In this document: piece by piece, positions 7,946 to 16,700 of the stretch
How the letters are laid out: the number at the start of each line of letters is the position of its first letter
Position numbering within the stretch: the first letter of the stretch is position 1
Position numbers and translations under genes: made by a program
Notes under the pieces: generated by a model
Seen by the model: the letters and a program-made list of their open reading frames with translations, nothing else
Database searches by the model: none
Told to the model about the DNA's origin: nothing
Assembly (NCBI GenBank): GCA_964533785.1
Contig: CAZHNG010000036.1
Coordinates: 1 to 28,512 of the forward strand
Source of the DNA: JANQRV01 sp964533785
GTDB taxonomy: Bacteria > Bacteroidota > Bacteroidia > Chitinophagales > Saprospiraceae
Length of the DNA stretch: 28,512 bases
Direction of reading: 5' to 3'

Positions 7946-7996
7946 CGAGCAGTTCAACTGCATATAGCATTTAAGGTTCGAATCCTTACGGAGTCA
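7946..7996 (+). pseudogene. tRNA-Arg-like copy 1 lacking the anticodon arm
   Basis: A 51-bp unit directly abutting tRNA-Arg. Its last 27 nt are identical to the tRNA 3' end (variable region, T arm, acceptor strand). Positions 7951-7970 (AGTTCAACTGCATATAGCA plus a preceding C) match the tRNA D region at 16 of 20 sites. The 20 nt that hold the anticodon arm and the adjoining variable bases are missing exactly between these parts, and the 5' acceptor strand is replaced by CGAG. It cannot decode. The T-arm hairpin is intact. Confidence 0.8.
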
Positions 7997-8047
7997 CGAG
8001 CAGTTCAACTGTGTAGAGCATTTAAGGTTCGACTCTTTACGGAGTCA
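7997..8047 (+). pseudogene. tRNA-Arg-like copy 2 lacking the anticodon arm
   Basis: A second 51-bp unit in tandem with the first, at an exact 51-bp period. It has the same anticodon-arm deletion and the same CGAG 5' end. Its 3' 27 nt differ from the tRNA at two sites; one of these (CTTTA for CCTTA) leaves the T stem closed by a G-U pair, and the D stem GTTC/GAGC can also form with G-U. It ends 17 bp before the rpmB start codon, so it forms most of the rpmB leader. Confidence 0.8.
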
Positions 8048-8064
8048 AAAGAAAATTAAATATT

Positions 8065-8328
8065 ATGTCCAGAGTATGTCAGTTAACCGGAAAAAGACCT
8101 GTAGCAGGTAACAATGTTTCGCACTCGAATCGAAAAACGAAGAGGCGGTTTTTGCCCAATCTTCATAAAAAGCGTTTTTACATTCCGGAAACAGATCAGT
8201 GGGTAACTTTGAAGGTAAGTACTCATGCTTTGCGTACCATTAACAAAGTGGGTATTTACGAATATTTGAAGAAATTAGAATCTAAAGGAAGTGAAACCGG
8301 AGTGAAATTACGGGAACCAATCCGCTAA
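8065..8328 (+). CDS. rpmB: 50S ribosomal protein bL28
   Basis: An 87-residue basic large-subunit protein, of normal family length. It begins MSRVCQLTGKRPVAGNNVSHSNR, the characteristic bL28 start, followed by KTKRRFLPNLHKKRF. It has only the single Cys of that start, so it is the zinc-free (C-minus) form. It begins the cluster rpmB-rpmG-DUF4295-ftsY, 12 bp ahead of rpmG. Confidence 0.97.
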   Translation: MSRVCQLTGKRPVAGNNVSHSNRKTKRRFLPNLHKKRFYIPETDQWVTLKVSTHALRTINKVGIYEYLKKLESKGSETGVKLREPIR

Positions 8329-8340
8329 AAATATTGTATT

Positions 8341-8529
8341 ATGGCTAAGAAAAGTAAAGGAAATAGGATACAGGTTATATTAGAATGTACCGAGCATAAA
8401 AACTCTGGCATGCCGGGAACTTCTCGCTATGTAACACAAAAGAATAGGAAAAATACTCCTGATAGACTGGAATTGCGTAAGTATAATCCTATTTTGAAAA
8501 AAGTAACGCTTCACCGTGAAATTAAATAG
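8341..8529 (+). CDS. rpmG: 50S ribosomal protein bL33
   Basis: A 62-residue basic protein, of normal bL33 length. It begins MAKKSKGNRIQVILECTEHK, then SRYVTQKNRKNTPDRLELRKYNP, the family signature. It has one Cys rather than two CxxC pairs, so it is the zinc-independent form, like bL28 beside it. The gene follows rpmB by 12 bp and is probably cotranscribed with it. Confidence 0.97.
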   Translation: MAKKSKGNRIQVILECTEHKNSGMPGTSRYVTQKNRKNTPDRLELRKYNPILKKVTLHREIK

Positions 8530-8622
8530 ACGTTGAACGCGTTTCACACGCCTATTCACGAATAACACTGCAATAACACACCAACGTATACACAAGATTT
8601 AGAATCATTCAATTATAATATC

Positions 8623-8799
8623 ATGGCTAAAGTATCAAAAAACGCACGGGTCGCACAACGTAAAGCTAACGCCGGTAGTGGTAAGGACCACGTCAAAGTC
8701 GTACAAAGCATAAAGGACCCTAAAACTGGAAAATATTCTTATAAAGAAGTAATGATCCATAAAGATAAAGTCAAAGAGTTTTTTGCTAACAACAAATAA
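8623..8799 (+). CDS. DUF4295 family small protein
   Basis: A 58-residue, Lys-rich protein: MAKVSKNARVAQRKANAGSG, a basic middle, and the end KVKEFFANNK. Size, sequence and location between rpmG and ftsY match the DUF4295 family, which is typical of Bacteroidota at this locus. Its function is not established; its basic charge and genomic partners suggest a ribosome-associated role (inference). It starts 93 bp after rpmG and is followed by a strong hairpin. Confidence 0.9.
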   Translation: MAKVSKNARVAQRKANAGSGKDHVKVVQSIKDPKTGKYSYKEVMIHKDKVKEFFANNK

Positions 8800-8824
8800 T
8801 CTTTGAATCTTTATTTGCTTATTT

Positions 8825-8862
8825 AGAAAGGGCTTTTCTTCTCAGGGAGGAAAGCCCTTTCT
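8825..8862 (+). terminator. Hairpin between the DUF4295 gene and ftsY
   Basis: AGAAAGGGCTTT (8825-8836) pairs perfectly with AAAGCCCTTTCT (8851-8862) around a 14-nt loop. Only weak T content follows, so it may be a terminator, a processing site, or an attenuator that lowers ftsY relative to the ribosomal genes. Confidence 0.6.
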
Positions 8863-8908
8863 GGTATTCAGGAATCCCAAGGTTGATTTTACCTTAAAAC
8901 ATAGCAGT

Positions 8909-9865
8909 ATGAGTTTTTTTACAAAATTTTTTAATAAAGAAAAGAAGCAGGATCTGGACAAAGGATTGGAGAAAACAAAGAACTCCTTCCTGGATAAACT
9001 GGCCAAAGTAGTTGTCGGAAAGTCCAAAATTGATGTCGAAGTTTTGGATGAATTGGAATCTGTTTTAATATCTTCTGACGTTGGACTGGAAACTACTGTG
9101 AAAATCATCGACCGTATTGAGGAACGGGCGGAGCGAGACAAATACGTGACCACAAAAGAATTGAATGAGATCCTCAGAGATGAGATCGTTCAGTTGTTGG
9201 GGGAAAACAATACCGTTGATGTCCAGGATTTTTCAATTCCAGGAAATGTGCGTCCATACATTCTTCTGGTGGTAGGTGTGAATGGAGTAGGAAAAACCAC
9301 GACTATCGGAAAATTGGCTTATCAATTTAAGCAACAGGGAAAAAAGGTTGTGCTGGGAGCCGGTGATACTTTTCGTGCTGCTGCTGTAGATCAATTGAAA
9401 ATATGGGCGGATCGTGTTGGATGTGATTTTTACAGTAAAGGAATGAATACGGATCCGGCGGCGGTGGCTTATGAAACAGTGGAATTTGCCGTTGAGAATA
9501 ACTGTGATGTTGCTATTATCGATACTGCCGGACGGTTACATACCAAAGTGAACCTGATGAAGGAACTGAGCAAGATAAAACGCTCCATCAGTAAAAACCT
9601 GGAAGGAGCACCACACGATGTATTACTCGTTCTTGATGCGACCACCGGTCAAAATGCGATCGAGCAAGCCAAACACTTTACCAGCGCCACCGACGTCACC
9701 TGCTTAGCACTAACTAAACTGGACGGTACTGCGAAGGGTGGAGTCGCTATTGGGATCTCTGATCAATTCAAGGTCCCCATCAAATACATCGGTGTAGGCG
9801 AAGCCATCGATAAACTCCAGGTATTCAACAAACGCGCTTTCGTAGATTCTCTCTTCGAAAGTTAA
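8909..9865 (+). CDS. ftsY: Signal recognition particle receptor FtsY
   Basis: A 318-residue SRP GTPase that docks SRP-ribosome complexes at the inner membrane for cotranslational insertion. It has a short basic N-terminal stretch without the long acidic A domain of E. coli FtsY, an N-domain helical bundle (about 15-100), then the G domain: P-loop GVNGVGKT (123-130), DTFRAAA (153-159), DTAGR (205-209), DATTGQN (243-249) and TKLDGTAKGG (269-278). The last is the FtsY/Ffh guanine-specificity motif. The absence of an M domain separates it from Ffh. It ends the ribosomal-protein cluster. Its stop codon lies in the centre of a 20-bp perfect palindrome. Confidence 0.98.
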   Translation: MSFFTKFFNKEKKQDLDKGLEKTKNSFLDKLAKVVVGKSKIDVEVLDELESVLISSDVGLETTVKIIDRIEERAERDKYVTTKELNEILRDEIVQLLGENNTVDVQDFSIPGNVRPYILLVVGVNGVGKTTTIGKLAYQFKQQGKKVVLGAGDTFRAAAVDQLKIWADRVGCDFYSKGMNTDPAAVAYETVEFAVENNCDVAIIDTAGRLHTKVNLMKELSKIKRSISKNLEGAPHDVLLVLDATTGQNAIEQAKHFTSATDVTCLALTKLDGTAKGGVAIGISDQFKVPIKYIGVGEAIDKLQVFNKRAFVDSLFES

Positions 9866-9873
9866 CTTTCGAA
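9854..9873. repeat. Perfect 20-bp palindrome over the ftsY stop codon
   Basis: TTCGAAAGTTAACTTTCGAA reads the same on both strands. The central GTTAAC contains the TAA stop of ftsY. There is no loop and no T tract, so it is not a standard terminator; a dimeric protein site is possible. Confidence 0.6.
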
Positions 9874-9894
9874 TCCCAATTACTCTCACTCGCA

Positions 9895-9940
9895 CCACTC
9901 AACCCGTCAAACTCGTTTAACCCGTTCAAACCCATCAACC
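9895..9940 (+). repeat. Purine-poor quasi-periodic leader before the permease gene
   Basis: The 46 bp directly upstream of the ATG are variations on CCCGTCAAAC / CCCGTTCAAAC / CCCATCAACC at a period of about 10 bp. No Shine-Dalgarno sequence is visible. A similar C/A-rich leader precedes the gene at 26912. Confidence 0.4.
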
Positions 9941-11275
9941 ATGCAACGCACCATATTCAATTTCATTTTAGCCATCGAAGGCGTTTTAGCCAATCAACTT
10001 AGGACGTTTCTAACCGCATTAGGGATCATATTTGGTGTTGCAGCCGTAATTGCCATGTTAGCCATTGGAACCGGAGCTAAACAATCGATCCTTGATCAAC
10101 TGAAATTGGTCGGGACCAATAATATCGTCATCAATGGAAAACCACTGGAAAAAAGACAGGAGGAAGAAGCTACCGCCCAAGCTACCAGTAATTCCAATGA
10201 AAGCGATGAAGAAAAACCCTGGTCGCCAGGGTTAACGGTAAACGATATTCAGGCTATAGAAAAAGTGGTTCCCGGATTAGACCGGGTAAGTCCCGAAGTC
10301 CTCATTTCGACGAATTTGATCACCGCAGGAAAATTGCAAAAAGTAAACTGCGTAGGGGCTACTAATGCTTTTTTTGAATTGAATAACCTGCAACTTGGGG
10401 AAGGAAAACTTTTCAGCGATTTCCACCTTGAGCACGGACAACCCGTATGTATTATTGGTCAGGATATCAAAACACGCTTTTTTAGTGAGGAAGCTGCTTT
10501 GGGCAGTAAGATCAAATGCGGCAACACCTGGCTCACCATTATCGGAGTGCTGAAAAGGCGATCAGCAAGTGATGAAAGCCTGGCCAGCCTTGGAATTCGC
10601 GACTATAACTCAGATGTGTATATTCCGATCTCTACTGCTTTATTGCGGTTCGAAGACCGGTCCCTGGTCTCTAAAGCAGATATTCAACGCAATGATCGCG
10701 ATAGGCGGCCAACGGATGATAATCACCACCAAATTGACCGGGTCGTACTTCGGGTGGAAGACGCCAGCCGCTTGCAAGCAACCGCTAAAATGGTTGCCCG
10801 ATTGCTCAAAAGACGTCACTACGATATTATCGATTATGAGATCGAAGTGCCGGAATTGTTATTGCAACAACAGCAAAAAACCCAGGAAACTTTCAATTTC
10901 GTACTGGCCGTTATTGCTGGTATCTCTCTCCTCGTTGGCGGTATCGGGATCATGAATATCATGCTGGCATCAGTACTGGAGCGGATCAAAGAAATTGGGC
11001 TGCGGCGATCTTTGGGGGCTACGAAAGTTGATATTATTCTCCAATTCCTTTTCGAATCCATATTCATCAGCCTTATTGGTGGTTTGATCGGAGTAATTTT
11101 GGGTATCGTTGCCGCCAATACCATTGCATCTTATGCGGATATTCCGACGGTGGTTTCCTGGTGGTCGGTCTTGTTATCTTTTGGTGTGGCTGCTTCAATT
11201 GGTCTTATATTCGGTATTTTTCCCGCTCAAAAAGCGGCAATTCAGGATCCTATTAAGGCGTTGCGGTCGGATTAA
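9941..11275 (+). CDS. MacB/FtsX-type ABC transporter permease
   Basis: A 444-residue inner-membrane permease. It has an N-terminal membrane helix (about 20-45, RTFLTALGIIFGVAAVIAMLAIG), followed by GTGAKQSILDQL, the start of the MacB periplasmic core domain (to about 290), then three C-terminal helices of the FtsX domain with the signature LERIKEIGLRRSLGATKVDI. MacB-type permeases act as mechanotransmission units rather than classical channels, usually with an ATPase and an adaptor. This protein has no fused ATPase, and neither an ATPase nor an HlyD-like adaptor gene adjoins it; a TolC-like gene follows 169 bp downstream. Substrate unknown. Confidence 0.92.
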   Translation: MQRTIFNFILAIEGVLANQLRTFLTALGIIFGVAAVIAMLAIGTGAKQSILDQLKLVGTNNIVINGKPLEKRQEEEATAQATSNSNESDEEKPWSPGLTVNDIQAIEKVVPGLDRVSPEVLISTNLITAGKLQKVNCVGATNAFFELNNLQLGEGKLFSDFHLEHGQPVCIIGQDIKTRFFSEEAALGSKIKCGNTWLTIIGVLKRRSASDESLASLGIRDYNSDVYIPISTALLRFEDRSLVSKADIQRNDRDRRPTDDNHHQIDRVVLRVEDASRLQATAKMVARLLKRRHYDIIDYEIEVPELLLQQQQKTQETFNFVLAVIAGISLLVGGIGIMNIMLASVLERIKEIGLRRSLGATKVDIILQFLFESIFISLIGGLIGVILGIVAANTIASYADIPTVVSWWSVLLSFGVAASIGLIFGIFPAQKAAIQDPIKALRSD

Positions 11276-11444
11276 AAACACAGAGGTTTTGGACTTCATT
11301 TCTAAAAAATAATCGTTTTACGGTTATTCTCGATCCCGTAATCCTTTTCCCTTTTTATCTTTCCATATTCCACTCTTACCTTCCATATTCCCATAATTTT
11401 AATTATCATTAGGTTGTATTTATTTAAATTGAAAAAATTGCCCG

Positions 11445-12917
11445 ATGAATAATAAACTTTTTCCTTTATTAATTGGCTTTCTTATTTATGCATCATTAAA
11501 TGGCCAGACGGATACCATAAGATTAAGTTTGCCTGAAGTCGTATCTTTAGCCCAAAGTGATGCGCCGGATGTACTAATCGCAAAAACCCGTTTTACCAAC
11601 CGCTATTGGCGCTACCAGTCTATCCTGGCAGACTATAAACCGCAGATCGATTTTCAGGCCACCTTGCCGAGCCTGAACCGCTCGATTGATCCAATTACCC
11701 AACCTGACGGACAGGATGTGTTTATCGAGCGATCATTAATGAGTAATTCGGTCGGACTGAGTTTGAGCCAGAACATTACGGCTACCGGGGGGATTATCTT
11801 TGCTTCAACTAATTTAGAGCGACTGGATATCCTTAATGCCAAAACGGCTTCCTATTTGAACAATCCCATATCTATTAATCTGATCCAACCGATCTTTGCT
11901 TTTAATCGCTTCAAGTGGGAGAAAAAGATCGAACCGCTTCGTTACCAGGAAGCGGAATTGGAATTTGCCGAAGAAATGGAACAGATCGGGTTTGATGCGG
12001 CCAATTTTTTTTTCGAAGTATTAACCCAACAGTTGAACCTGGAAGCAGCGATTAGGGAAAAGAGCAATGCTGATACGTTGTACAACATTGCGCAAGGCAG
12101 GTTTTCGGTGGGGCGGATTGCGGAAACCGATTTGTTACAGATCGAATTGCGGGCCATGAATGCTAATGCTAATCTGGCAAGGGCAAGGCTTGATCTGCAA
12201 ACGAGTATTGAAGAGTTGAGAAATTTTCTCGGCATACAATCTCGGGTCTATTTTCAAATGGATACCCCCGAAATCATTCCAGATTATGCCGTTCCAGTTG
12301 CGGAAGCCCTACAGTATGCTCGGGCTAACCGAAGTGTAAACCTGCAATTAGACCGGCAATTGATCGAAGCGGATCGCGATGTGGCGGAAGCGAAAGCTAA
12401 CAATGATCCCGACATTAATCTGCGTGCTTCTTTTGGTCTGACTTCCACCAACCCTGATCTAGACGGTATTTTTGATGAACTTGTTGACCGTGAAGTGGTG
12501 GAGTTAGGTATTCAAATTCCTATTGCCGATTTCGGAAAAAGAAGAGCCCGGCTGGCAACAGCGAGATCCAACCAGGAATTAACGCGTATGATCGTTGAAC
12601 AGGAACGCATCCGTTTCGAACAGGATGTACTCTTGAAAGTACAACAGTTTGATCTGGTACGCGAACAGGTGGCACTGGCCCTGAGATCCTACGAAGTAGC
12701 TCAAAAACGCCAGACCATTACCCAAAACCGGTACCTCATCGGTAAAATTAGCCTGACCGATCTCAATATCGCTATCGACGAACGGGAAGCGGCACGGCGC
12801 GCTTATGTTTTGGCTTTGCGTAATTTTTGGCTGGCGCATTATGAACTGCGAAATATTACCTTGTATGATTTTGAAAATGCAGTTTCACTGGTACGCAAAG
12901 GGACGGTGGAAAAATGA
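11445..12917 (+). CDS. TolC-family outer membrane efflux protein
   Basis: A 490-residue outer-membrane factor with a signal peptide (MNNKLFPLLIGFLIYASLNGQ). It shows the internal duplication of long helices typical of the family: the first half with LTQQLNLEAAIREKSNADTL, GRFSVGRIAETDLLQIELR and ARARLDLQTSIEELRNFLG, the second with IEADRDVAEAKANNDPDINL and NRYLIGKISLTDLNIAIDER. GRFSVGRI and NRYLIGKI are the paired helix-turn motifs of the two repeats. It probably forms the outer-membrane exit duct for the MacB-like permease upstream. The 169-bp gap between them has no clear terminator. Confidence 0.93.
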   Translation: MNNKLFPLLIGFLIYASLNGQTDTIRLSLPEVVSLAQSDAPDVLIAKTRFTNRYWRYQSILADYKPQIDFQATLPSLNRSIDPITQPDGQDVFIERSLMSNSVGLSLSQNITATGGIIFASTNLERLDILNAKTASYLNNPISINLIQPIFAFNRFKWEKKIEPLRYQEAELEFAEEMEQIGFDAANFFFEVLTQQLNLEAAIREKSNADTLYNIAQGRFSVGRIAETDLLQIELRAMNANANLARARLDLQTSIEELRNFLGIQSRVYFQMDTPEIIPDYAVPVAEALQYARANRSVNLQLDRQLIEADRDVAEAKANNDPDINLRASFGLTSTNPDLDGIFDELVDREVVELGIQIPIADFGKRRARLATARSNQELTRMIVEQERIRFEQDVLLKVQQFDLVREQVALALRSYEVAQKRQTITQNRYLIGKISLTDLNIAIDEREAARRAYVLALRNFWLAHYELRNITLYDFENAVSLVRKGTVEK

Positions 12918-12952
12918 ACGACTTCAAAGAAAAATGTGTATATTAACACAAA

Positions 12953-12960
12953 TAATTTTG
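12953..12960 (+). promoter_or_regulatory. Possible -7 promoter element at the Uma2 gene
   Basis: TAATTTTG matches TAnnTTTG but ends only 2 bp before the chosen ATG. If used, the mRNA would be leaderless or start inside the gene. A chance match in AT-rich DNA is likely. Confidence 0.2.
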
Positions 12961-12962
12961 TG

Positions 12963-13571
12963 ATGGTATTAATTAAAAACAGAGTGGGAAAGACCTATAC
13001 GGAAGAAGAGTATTTTGAATTGGAGGGACGGTCTGTCGAAAAACACGAATTTCATAATGGTAAAATCACGAAAATGGCTGGAGCAGATCCAATTCACAAT
13101 ATTATTGCATCAAGAATTATTTTTGAGTTAATTAAATTGTTGGATGAGAAAGAAGGTGATTTCATCGTGATGAATAGTGATACCCGAATTAAAATTCCGA
13201 AGTTAAACAAATATGTATATCCTGATGCTGTTGTTGTCTGTAAGGAAATAGAAGTGTACGAAAAAGATGCTTGTACTATTTTGAATCCCATATTAATTGT
13301 AGAGGTACTTTCACCTTCCACTGCAGAATATGGCAGAACGAATAAATTTGAATTGTATTCAATTATTCCATCTTTCAAAGAATATTTGCTAGTCGCCCAA
13401 GATCAACCCTGGACGGCTACTTTTTTTCGTAAAGCATCCAATATTTGGGTAAATACAGCGGTAGAAGGTCTAGACTCAAGTATTCATCTGTCTTCAGTCA
13501 ATGTCTCTCTCAATTTATCGGACATCTACAAAAAGATCGAATTTCCAAACGAAAATAAGGCCACAAATTAA
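12963..13571 (+). CDS. Uma2 family (DUF820) PD-(D/E)XK nuclease-fold protein
   Basis: A 202-residue protein with the Uma2 layout: YTEEEYFELEG, KHEFHNGKITKMAGADPIHN, YVYPDAVVVCKE (the PD of the nuclease core, 87-88), ILIVEVLSPST (Glu114) and Lys128 in RTNKFELY. These are the expected PD...ExK-type positions, so the fold should be catalytically competent. The biological target of Uma2 proteins is not settled; they are abundant in some genomes and often seem mobile. The ATG at 12963 is preferred to an in-frame GTG 27 bp earlier. It sits 45 bp after the TolC gene and is more AT-rich than its neighbours, suggesting later acquisition. Confidence 0.88.
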   Translation: MVLIKNRVGKTYTEEEYFELEGRSVEKHEFHNGKITKMAGADPIHNIIASRIIFELIKLLDEKEGDFIVMNSDTRIKIPKLNKYVYPDAVVVCKEIEVYEKDACTILNPILIVEVLSPSTAEYGRTNKFELYSIIPSFKEYLLVAQDQPWTATFFRKASNIWVNTAVEGLDSSIHLSSVNVSLNLSDIYKKIEFPNENKATN

Positions 13572-13724
13572 TTTAAATGCGTTTTCCCTATCCAAGTTTC
13601 TTACAAAAGGGAGAATTTTCCACTCTCAGTTAAACCATTCCTCAGAATCAAATCAGATTCTTATTGCCTGCAATCCATACATAATTACTAATTTTAGAAC
13701 ATTTTCAAACTAAAATTGGTAAAG

Positions 13725-16700
13725 ATGAAATTCAACGCCTGTTTAATAGCACTGATCTGTTTACTCAGTTTGGGGCTAAACGCTCAAGAAGATAGTGACA
13801 TGACCTACGAAGCCAGTAGCTTCAGCGGAATGAAACTAAGAAACGTAGGCCCTGCATTCACTTCCGGCAGAATTGCCGATATTGCCATCCACCCGAATGA
13901 CGATAATGTCTGGTACGTAGCCGTAGGTTCCGGCGGTGTCTGGAAAACTGAAAATGCAGGAACGACCTGGCAACCTATTTTTGATGACCAGCCTTCTTAT
14001 TCCATTGGCTGTGTGACCATTGATCCCAATAACCCCCATACGATTTGGGTCGGAACGGGAGAAAATGTAGGTGGCCGGCACGTCGGCTTCGGTGATGGTA
14101 TCTACCGCAGTACCGATGACGGGAAGACCTGGAAAAATATGGGATTAAAAAAATCCGAGCACATTTCCAAGATTATTGTTCATCCCGAAAACTCCGATGT
14201 ATTATGGGTCGCTGCTCAGGGACCGCTCTGGAGTAAAGGGGATGAAAGAGGTTTGTACAAATCAACCGACGGTGGTGAAACCTGGAAAAAAGTTTTGGGC
14301 GATGCGGAATGGACCGGCGTAACGGATATCTTAATAGATCCAAGAGATCCAGACGTACTATATGCAGCTACCTGGCAACGGCACCGTACGGTGGCCGCTT
14401 ATATGGGCGGTGGACCTAAAACGGGAATTCACCGCAGCATGGACGGAGGTGAAACCTGGGAAGAACTAAAAACGGGTTTACCCAGTGGTAACAAAGGAAA
14501 GATAGGCCTGGCCATTTCTCCGCAAAAACCTGATGTTATTTATGCCGCAATAGAATTGAACCGTACCAAAGGAGGGGTTTATCGTTCTGAAAATCGCGGT
14601 GCTTCCTGGACGAAAATGTCAGATGCTGTTTCTGGTGCTACCGGGCCTCATTACTACCAGGAATTATATGCTTGCCCACATAACTTCGACCGCCTTTACC
14701 TGGTAGATGTACGCATCCAGATCTCAGATGATGGTGGAAAGAATTTTCGCCGGCTAACCGAACAAGACAAGCATTCTGACAATCATGCTATTGCCTTCAG
14801 AAAAGACGATCCGGATTATTTATTGATCGGTACGGACGGAGGTATTTACGAAAGCTTTGATGGCGCTAAGAACTGGCGTTTTTTTGATAACCTACCGATC
14901 ACCCAATACTACAAAGTAGCGGTAGATGATGCCGAGCCTTTCTACAATATCTTTGGTGGTACCCAAGACAATGGTTCGCACGGCGGGCCTTCCCGCACTG
15001 ATGCGGAAGGTATTCGCAACAAGCATTGGTATAAAACCTTGGGAGCTGACGGTCACCAATCGGCAACCGAACCTGGTAATCCTAATATCATTTACGCCGA
15101 AACCCAGCAAGGTGGTTTACACCGGGTTGATATGATCACCGGTGAACAAGTTTATATCCAGCCTCAACCGGCAGAGGGCGAAGACTACGAAAGGTTTAAC
15201 TGGGATGCACCTATTTTAGTGAGTCCACATGATCCTACACGATTGTACTTCGCTTCTCACCGGGTATGGCGATCGGATAATCGTGGCGATGACTGGACGG
15301 CCATTTCAGGTGATCTGACCAGAGATGAAGAAAGAATAACCCTACCAATAATGGGTAAAACCTGGAGTTGGGATGCCCCCTGGGATGTCAATGCTATGTC
15401 GAATTACAATACGATCACTTCATTGGCAGAGTCGCCTAAGCAGGAAGGGGTAATCTATGCGGGTACCGATGATGGTATCGTTCAGGTTACCGAAGACGGT
15501 GGGCAAAACTGGCGTAAAATTGAAGTGGGCAGTATGCCGGGTGTTCCGAAAACGGCTTTCGTTAATGATATCAAAGCTGATCTTTACGATGCTAATACGG
15601 TTTACGTAGCTTTGGATAATCACAAATATGGTGATTTCAAGCCCTATTTGCTCAAGAGTACTGATCGCGGAAGAACCTGGAAATCCATTACCGGTAATAT
15701 GCCCGACCGGCATTTGGTCTGGAGAATGGTGCAGGACCACGTAGCCCCCAATTTGTTGTTTGCCGCTACCGAATTCGGTATTTATTTCACGCTGGATGGC
15801 GGTGAGGAGTGGACGAAAGTGAAAGGTTCTCCTACTATCCCATTCAGAGACATCGTGATCCAGAAAAGAGAAAATGACTTGGTTGGCGCTTCGTTTGGAC
15901 GTAGTTTCTTCGTACTGGATGATTATAGCTTCCTGAGAGAAGTAACGGAAGAAAAAATGAAGGCTGAAGCCAATTTATTCACTTCCATTCGCAAGGCTTA
16001 TTGGTATTCTGAGCGTGACTTGGTCGGTTCACAAGGTGCTTCTCGTTATGAAGCGGACAATCCACCTTTCGGAGCTGTATTTACTTATCACTTAGCAGAA
16101 GGGTACTCCAGCCTCGAAGCTGATCGTAAAGAAACGGAAAAGGAGTTGATCAAGGCGGATAAAGACGTTCCATTCCCCGGATGGGATGCACTGGAAAAAG
16201 AAAGAAGGCAAGATAAGCCCAAAGTTTGGCTAACCGTAAAGGATGAGGATGGTAATGTTATCAGGCGCATTTCCGGTTCTACCAAAAAAGGCTTGCACCG
16301 CGTTGCCTGGGACCTCCGAATGATGTCGAAAAATACCATCCGGTTAGAACAAGCCTCTTCGGGAGGATGGAGAAGCCGTGGATTAATGGCCGTTCCCGGC
16401 AATTATACCGTAACCCTTTCCAAAGAGATTGATGGAAAGATCACACCACTTTCCGATCCTGTACCATTTCAGGTAGTGCCGTTAAGAAAAGGAGCGCTTG
16501 ATGGTAAGTCTCACCAGGAAATCGCTGCGTTCGTTGAGGAGTTGGGAGAAATGCAAAGTATGATGTCCGCTGCTAATATGGTATTCGACCATTGTATGGA
16601 CAAAGTTAAAGCTATGAAAGTAGCCCTCGACAGGAGTAATAAAGAAAACTTGACTTTGAATACACAGCTTTATGAACTTAAGCAAAAGTTGATGGATCTG

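Noticed and set aside
7946..8047. Integrative-element attachment sites (attL/attR) at tRNA-Arg
   Set aside because: The two copies lie head to tail with no DNA between them, include D-arm sequence, and no integrase is nearby; an old excision scar cannot be excluded.
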